Program-made: the position numbers and the translations under genes
Shown here: piece by piece, positions 42,201-45,713 of the stretch
Layout: each line of letters opens with the position of its first letter
Numbering within the stretch: position 1 is the first letter of the stretch
Assembly (NCBI GenBank): GCA_964634685.1
Contig: CAZWLD010000014.1
Span: forward strand, 1 to 45,713
Source: CAZWLD01 sp964634685
GTDB taxonomy: Bacteria; Bacillota_I; Bacilli_A; Acholeplasmatales; JAEDCM01
Length of the DNA stretch: 45,713 nucleotides
Reading direction: 5' to 3'
The notes under the pieces: generated by a model
What the model was told of the DNA's origin: nothing
Seen by the model: only the letters and a program-made list of their open reading frames with translations
Databases searched by the model: none

Positions 42201-45200
42201 AAAGCCACAATTTAAAAACGCATAGCTACCAATTGTTGTAACGCTGTTAGGAATTGTGATACTTGCAAGTGATGAGCAATTTTTAAATGCATAATCTCCA
42301 ATTACAGTTACTCCAAATTGCATTGTAACATTTGTAAGTCTTGTACAATCCTTAAATGCATAATTGGAAATAATTTGTGTCTCTAGAGGTACATCAAATG
42401 AAGTGATTGATGTATCGATTATATTTACCAAAATAGCATAAGGGTTCGAATCGACTGCTAAAAATCTAGCATTATTATAGATTACATAATCAATAGCGTT
42501 ACATCCGAGAAATGCCTTTTCACCAATTGTAAAAATACTATTAGGAATCTTTATTGATGTAAGAGAGATACAGTTTTTGAATGCATAATCACCAATTGAT
42601 GTTACTCCCTCAGACAATGTTGCACTTTCAAGTGAAACACAGCCGCTAAACGCATTATTACCGATCATACCACCCTTGATGGTTAAGGTCTTAACTCCAG
42701 TACAATTTAGAAAAACATCATCATCCATATTAGTGATATTTGATAATGTAATATTTTCTAGGCCCTTACATTTTTTAAAAGCTCCATAACCAAGTGAAGT
42801 TAAGGAATCAGGTAAAACCAAGGTTTTAAGTGAACTACAGCTATAGAAGGCATGAAGGCCTATTTCGGTTACACCTTCTGGTATGGTTATACTTTGAAGC
42901 TTACTACAGCTATAGAATACTTCTTTTGATATTATCGTTACTCCATTAGGAATATCAATTTGTTCAAGAGCATAGCAAAGTGCAAATAGACCAGTCGGAA
43001 TTACATTAATTCCACTTGGGATGTTAGCTTTTTTAAGTGATTGACAAGTACGGAATACGTAATCACCAAGCTCAGTAATAGTGTTTGGCAATGTTATTTC
43101 CTGTAAACCACTACTAGAGAACGCTTGATAACCGACTTTATTTACTCCTTCTGGTATGGTTATAGTTTTGAGCTTAAGGCATTCTGAGAAAGCAAATTCA
43201 CCGATCGATTTTAAACTACTAGGTAAGGTTACGTCGCTAAGAGTAACGCACATATAGAACGCATAATTGGAAATTTCCGTTACACCTTCTGGTATTATGA
43301 TACTTGTAAGAGCTCGACATTCATAGAATGTTTGATAATGGATTTCGGTGATACTTTTTCCAATTTTTACACTTGCAAGGTTCATACAGCCTTTAAATAC
43401 ACTATCACCATAAGAGGTTACAGAATCTGGTATTTCAATGCCATTAAGATTATTGCAACCAGCAAAGGCTGAGCTTCCAATTGAGATTAAGCAATCAGGA
43501 AGATTTATGCTATACATTCCTCGATAATCCTTGAATGCCGAATCACCAATTGCCGTTACTGGATAACCATTATAAATTGCTGGTATTTCGATATCATTTG
43601 CCGTACAGCTTCCTATACCATTTACACTAAAGGTTTCGGTTTCGGAATTCCAAACCATATTTAAGCCCTTACTACCGCCGGCATCGTAGTCACATTTGCC
43701 ACAGACATTATCATTCCAATCGCTATGTCCTGTTGCCTTAATAGTTTCCGTTATTTGGTTAGTGTAATCTTTTCCTTCAAAGGTTACAGTTGCGGTATAG
43801 GTTTTGATTCCATCACTAGTACAGGTTACAGGAGTGGTAATTTCATCTGTAATAGCTTCACCAGTTGCGATTTCGCTTTCAGTGTGATTGTTATCATGGG
43901 AACAAGTGAAGGTCGCTTTTGCACTATCATAGCCTGTCCATGTCCACTCTGCAACATAATCGTGGCCGAGCTTGACTAAAGTTTCTTCCTTCGTGTCGGA
44001 GTAGTCTACACCACCAAAGGTTACTTTTGCTGTATAAGTTTTTGTTCCATCACTAGTACAGGTTACAGGGGTTGTAATCTCACTTGTAATAGTAGCCGAA
44101 ATAATTTCAATATGTTCTTCTGTACAAGTCGTACAGATGAACTTCAATGTTGCACTTTCATAACCAGTCCATGCCCATACCGGTGTTTCATATATATGAC
44201 CAAGCATAGAACCAACATCAATGATGGTATCAGTCGCATCGCAACCTTCACGATCACATTTTGCTGTTTTTGTTCCATCCTGTGTCGAAGTCGCATCATT
44301 GTTTGAATAATATTTGGTAAAGCTATGACCAAGAGGGTCAATGGCTTCTTCCTCTAAAGTTTCGTGACAAACTATACATTCCTTATGCTTTGAGCCGCCT
44401 TCGGTACAGGTTGCTTCTTCATCTATGATCCATTCACTTGCACTGTGGCCTTTAGCTTTGATTTCGACATAGGTCGTATAGTCGCAGCGTGAGCAGGTAT
44501 CATAGGCTTCCCAACCGATTTCGGTACAGGTTTGCTCTTTTGCAGCGTGGTTAGTTAAATCATGACCAAGCTTACCTAGAGTCTCTTTTTCAAGTATGGC
44601 ATGACAAACAGTACATTCTTTATGCCTAGAACCATCGATTGTACAGGTTGCATCAAGATCTGTTATCCAATCGCTTTCTGTATGACCGGTAGCCGCAATC
44701 GGGGCATAAGTGGTATAATCACAACGTGAACAAGTATCATAGGATTCCCAACCGATTTCGGTACAAGTTGCTTTCTTTTCTTCGTGGGGAATTATGTTAT
44801 GCCCATACATTTCGATTACTCTTGTTTCTGTTTCACCACAAGCTGAACAAATTCGATGCTTTGAACCGTCAGTCGTACAGGTTGCCTCGAGATCAACGGT
44901 CCATTCACCTCCAGTATGCCCGGTCGCTTTAATCTCTACATAGGTTGTATAGTCGCAGCTTGAACAAGTATCGTACTCAAGCCAGCCTACATTTGTACAG
45001 GTAGGATCCTTAGATTCATGATGCACTAAGGAGTGATCAAGCTTTAGGACCTTTTCAGTCTTTGTGTCTGTGTAGGTTTTTCCTTCAAAAGTTACGGTTG
45101 CGGTATAGGTTTTTAAACCCTCAGCAGTACAGGTTGCAGGGGTTGTAACCTCGCTTGTTATGGTAGCAATTACTTCTTCAATATGTGATTCTTCATCTTC

Positions 45201-45560
45201 ACATGTGAATACTGCTTTTGCACTACTATAATCAGTCCAAGTCCATACTAAATTTTCATAGGTATGTCCTAAGGCTTTGATAGCAACGACATTTTCGTAG
45301 CCACAAACACTACACGTCTGTTTTTTACTACCATCTTCAGAATGTGTTGGCTCTAAAACGATGGTGAAATCGCCATATTCATGAAGACCGTAGCTTTGTT
45401 TTTCATCAGTGTGTTCACAAATGGCTTTTTGCCAATGTGCTTCTTTGTCATAGGAATAGGTTGACTCAAATTCATGGTTATGCTTTTTATTACATGATGT
45501 GAGTGTAAATATTCCTATCATTGAAATACAAAATATAAGTAATATTTTCCTTATTTTCAT
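39216..45560 (-). CDS. Giant BspA-like surface lipoprotein with CxxC modules and about 54 LRRs
   Basis: The 2114-residue protein has a signal peptide with lipobox L-T-S-C (Cys23). Residues about 25-630 hold alternating modules: roughly eight 40-residue units with 'T-C-T-x-x-G...C-x-x-C...G-H', and four 75-residue units with 'W-T-W-T-x-Y-x-S-A' and 'T-A-T-V-T-F-x-G-K'. After about residue 660 come some 54 LRR_5 repeats ('I-G-x-x-A-F-x-x-C-x-x-L-x-x-I-x-I-P-x-x-V', 23 residues), interrupted by two similar 95-residue non-LRR inserts ('YTEGDNITLVGYTG', 'YTEEDNIYLMSYLG'). It is a likely cell-surface adhesin or ligand binder. GGAG precedes the ATG and a well-formed promoter lies upstream. Confidence 0.93.
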   Translation of the reverse strand: MKIRKILLIFCISMIGIFTLTSCNKKHNHEFESTYSYDKEAHWQKAICEHTDEKQSYGLHEYGDFTIVLEPTHSEDGSKKQTCSVCGYENVVAIKALGHTYENLVWTWTDYSSAKAVFTCEDEESHIEEVIATITSEVTTPATCTAEGLKTYTATVTFEGKTYTDTKTEKVLKLDHSLVHHESKDPTCTNVGWLEYDTCSSCDYTTYVEIKATGHTGGEWTVDLEATCTTDGSKHRICSACGETETRVIEMYGHNIIPHEEKKATCTEIGWESYDTCSRCDYTTYAPIAATGHTESDWITDLDATCTIDGSRHKECTVCHAILEKETLGKLGHDLTNHAAKEQTCTEIGWEAYDTCSRCDYTTYVEIKAKGHSASEWIIDEEATCTEGGSKHKECIVCHETLEEEAIDPLGHSFTKYYSNNDATSTQDGTKTAKCDREGCDATDTIIDVGSMLGHIYETPVWAWTGYESATLKFICTTCTEEHIEIISATITSEITTPVTCTSDGTKTYTAKVTFGGVDYSDTKEETLVKLGHDYVAEWTWTGYDSAKATFTCSHDNNHTESEIATGEAITDEITTPVTCTSDGIKTYTATVTFEGKDYTNQITETIKATGHSDWNDNVCGKCDYDAGGSKGLNMVWNSETETFSVNGIGSCTANDIEIPAIYNGYPVTAIGDSAFKDYRGMYSINLPDCLISIGSSAFAGCNNLNGIEIPDSVTSYGDSVFKGCMNLASVKIGKSITEIHYQTFYECRALTSIIIPEGVTEISNYAFYMCVTLSDVTLPSSLKSIGEFAFSECLKLKTITIPEGVNKVGYQAFSSSGLQEITLPNTITELGDYVFRTCQSLKKANIPSGINVIPTGLFALCYALEQIDIPNGVTIISKEVFYSCSKLQSITIPEGVTEIGLHAFYSCSSLKTLVLPDSLTSLGYGAFKKCKGLENITLSNITNMDDDVFLNCTGVKTLTIKGGMIGNNAFSGCVSLESATLSEGVTSIGDYAFKNCISLTSIKIPNSIFTIGEKAFLGCNAIDYVIYNNARFLAVDSNPYAILVNIIDTSITSFDVPLETQIISNYAFKDCTRLTNVTMQFGVTVIGDYAFKNCSSLASITIPNSVTTIGSYAFLNCGFTSITLPNSLTSIENGTFYCCKNLESVSLHDDINYIGESAFEGCSSLLSITFPDRLTGISKNTFKDCSSLTSITVHNGITSIGDYAFINCTALESVTILDGVTTIGNYAFENCTSLTNVKLPNNLSAISRNMFRGCSSLAGITIPNSVKSIGERAFSDCNGLLSVEIPVGVETISDYAFQYCALLKSVKVAGTVTKMGRCIFDNCPSITDAIISEGVTIIEENMFNQCYSLKNVTLPESLLMIDNYAFSYCYSLTSITIPANVNSIAPFAFDDCHKLAEVYNYSTLNIIKGNYDNGYVAYYAVAVYTSPDEKSKLSIENDYVFYTEGDNITLVGYTGTDTALTLPTLEGKTYIIKEYAFYECTEIESVIIPDCVTKINGYAFANCTSLKNVSLPSGINIIVDGTFEGCTSLLSITIPDSVKTIETNAFSGCVSLRSVNLGNNLERIGVGAFNNCNTLTSITIPSSVNYISSFSFSKCYNLVEIYNLSTLSITAGAKDNGEIAYYAKDVYTSLDSVSKLSKVDDYLFYTEEDNIYLMSYLGNETALTLPTLSGKTYEIYQYAFYYYSSLVSVTIPDCVTKIGDYAFQNCTKLNSITLGNQLLTIGSYAFDNCSALVNVTLTDSVTSIGDYAFQNCTKLNSITLGTQLQAIGSYAFDNCSALTSVTFPDSVTSIGDYAFQGCSAFTNIVIPETVTSIGEYVFAGCSSLKSASIACSIIGNSAFRDCSALTELELLEGITSIGNYAFRGCSFMEFTIPSSVTTIGYSVFSYCNNLISVEIPSNVTSVGTSIFAETKSLKKAVINSQVTQYMFMNCYSLEKVTIGEGANSIDFGAFFYCTSLVSITIPNSVTQIGESAFRNCNSLVNVTLSNSLETIGYGAFLDCSSIMNITIPDSVTKIDGNAFNNCVCLTNLILGSGVNTINKNAFVNCDSLKNVYYNGTAEAWDLISIGNYNDFLINATRYYYSEVEPPLNGEGTAYVDNYWHYVDGKIMIWVKEN
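40274..40549 (-). repeat. Near-identical 138-bp tandem repeat inside the LRR gene
   Basis: Two successive LRR pairs (46 residues, 138 bp apart) keep long identical DNA stretches, for example TTCCTAGGGTGATGCT at 40274 and again at 40412, and both encode 'QNCTKLNSITLG' then 'IGSYAFDNCSAL'. This is a recent in-frame duplication. The outer limits are approximate. Confidence 0.75.
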
Positions 45561-45614
45561 ACTTCAATTCTCCTTTCATTAATTTATCTATATAAAATCC
45601 CTTTTTTCTTTGAG

Positions 45615-45643
45615 ATTATAACATATAAAGACAAGCAATTCAA
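45615..45643 (-). promoter_or_regulatory. Promoter of the 2114-residue LRR protein gene
   Basis: TTGAAT (45638-45643) and TATAAT (45615-45620) on the minus strand are exactly 17 bp apart, with an extended -10 TG (TGTTATAAT). The leader to the ATG at 45560 is about 45 bases and contains GGAG. Confidence 0.8.
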
Positions 45644-45713
45644 TGTTTATTATTGCATTTTTTTGAGTTTCCCCATTTTTAATTTCGAGTAAAAATCAGT
45701 CATTCTATTAAGG

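Noticed and set aside
40819..44932. Plus-strand ORFs opposite the giant LRR gene
   Set aside because: They mirror the repeat codons of the LRR protein and have no independent support.

Overview
The window is AT-rich DNA from a low-GC bacterium of the Bacillota/Mycoplasmatota type, most likely an uncultivated gut lineage near RF39, Acholeplasmatales or Erysipelotrichia. The signs are strong Shine-Dalgarno sites, TATAAT-type promoters, lipobox lipoproteins, BspA-like leucine-rich repeat (LRR) surface proteins, and standard genetic code usage (TGA is the stop in several ATGA gene overlaps). The lineage is an inference; no rRNA gene is present.

Layout. 1-5200: one forward gene for a 1644-residue membrane-anchored repeat protein of unknown family, with a clear promoter and terminator. 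5219-27136: a long block on the minus strand. It holds an HD hydrolase and an ABC-F ATPase; an operon of a P-type ATPase that has lost its catalytic residues, a PHP phosphatase and a DUF1540 protein; a PH-domain membrane protein and a beta-helix-like protein; a small membrane protein, a DedA protein and an intact P2-type calcium-pump-like ATPase; an M50-like protease and a TrpH-like PHP protein; tRNA-Gln(CUG); a membrane-anchored unknown and an LRR lipoprotein; an APH-like kinase preceded by a 46-residue small ORF; a 15-repeat Sel1 protein; a HAD phosphatase with cardiolipin synthase; and a type I pullulanase. 27295-29388: an orphan hybrid histidine kinase on the plus strand. 29429-30776: thioredoxin, an XRE regulator and a decayed gene, all minus.

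30945-32884 is a plus-strand RNA-repair pair: an ATP-dependent RNA ligase whose stop overlaps the start of an HD-polynucleotide-kinase end-healing enzyme. Next on the minus strand are an XRE regulator fused to a desulfoferrodoxin-like module, a Nudix hydrolase, a MazG-like pyrophosphohydrolase and a cytoplasmic LRR protein. 35700-38965 is a small accessory island. It carries an AbiE-type toxin-antitoxin pair and a DUF4116 gene broken by an in-frame TGA, with three copies of a long GC-stem palindrome in an otherwise AT-rich background. 39216-45560 encodes a 2114-residue lipoprotein with CxxC-rich N-terminal modules and about 54 LRR_5 repeats.

The most unusual items are the P-type pseudo-ATPase, the three-copy palindrome around the AbiE/DUF4116 island, the regulator with an intact desulforedoxin Cys4 site but a stripped superoxide-reductase site, the Rnl/HD-Pnk cassette, and a repeated arrangement in which an intrinsic terminator sits directly before the Shine-Dalgarno site of the next gene.
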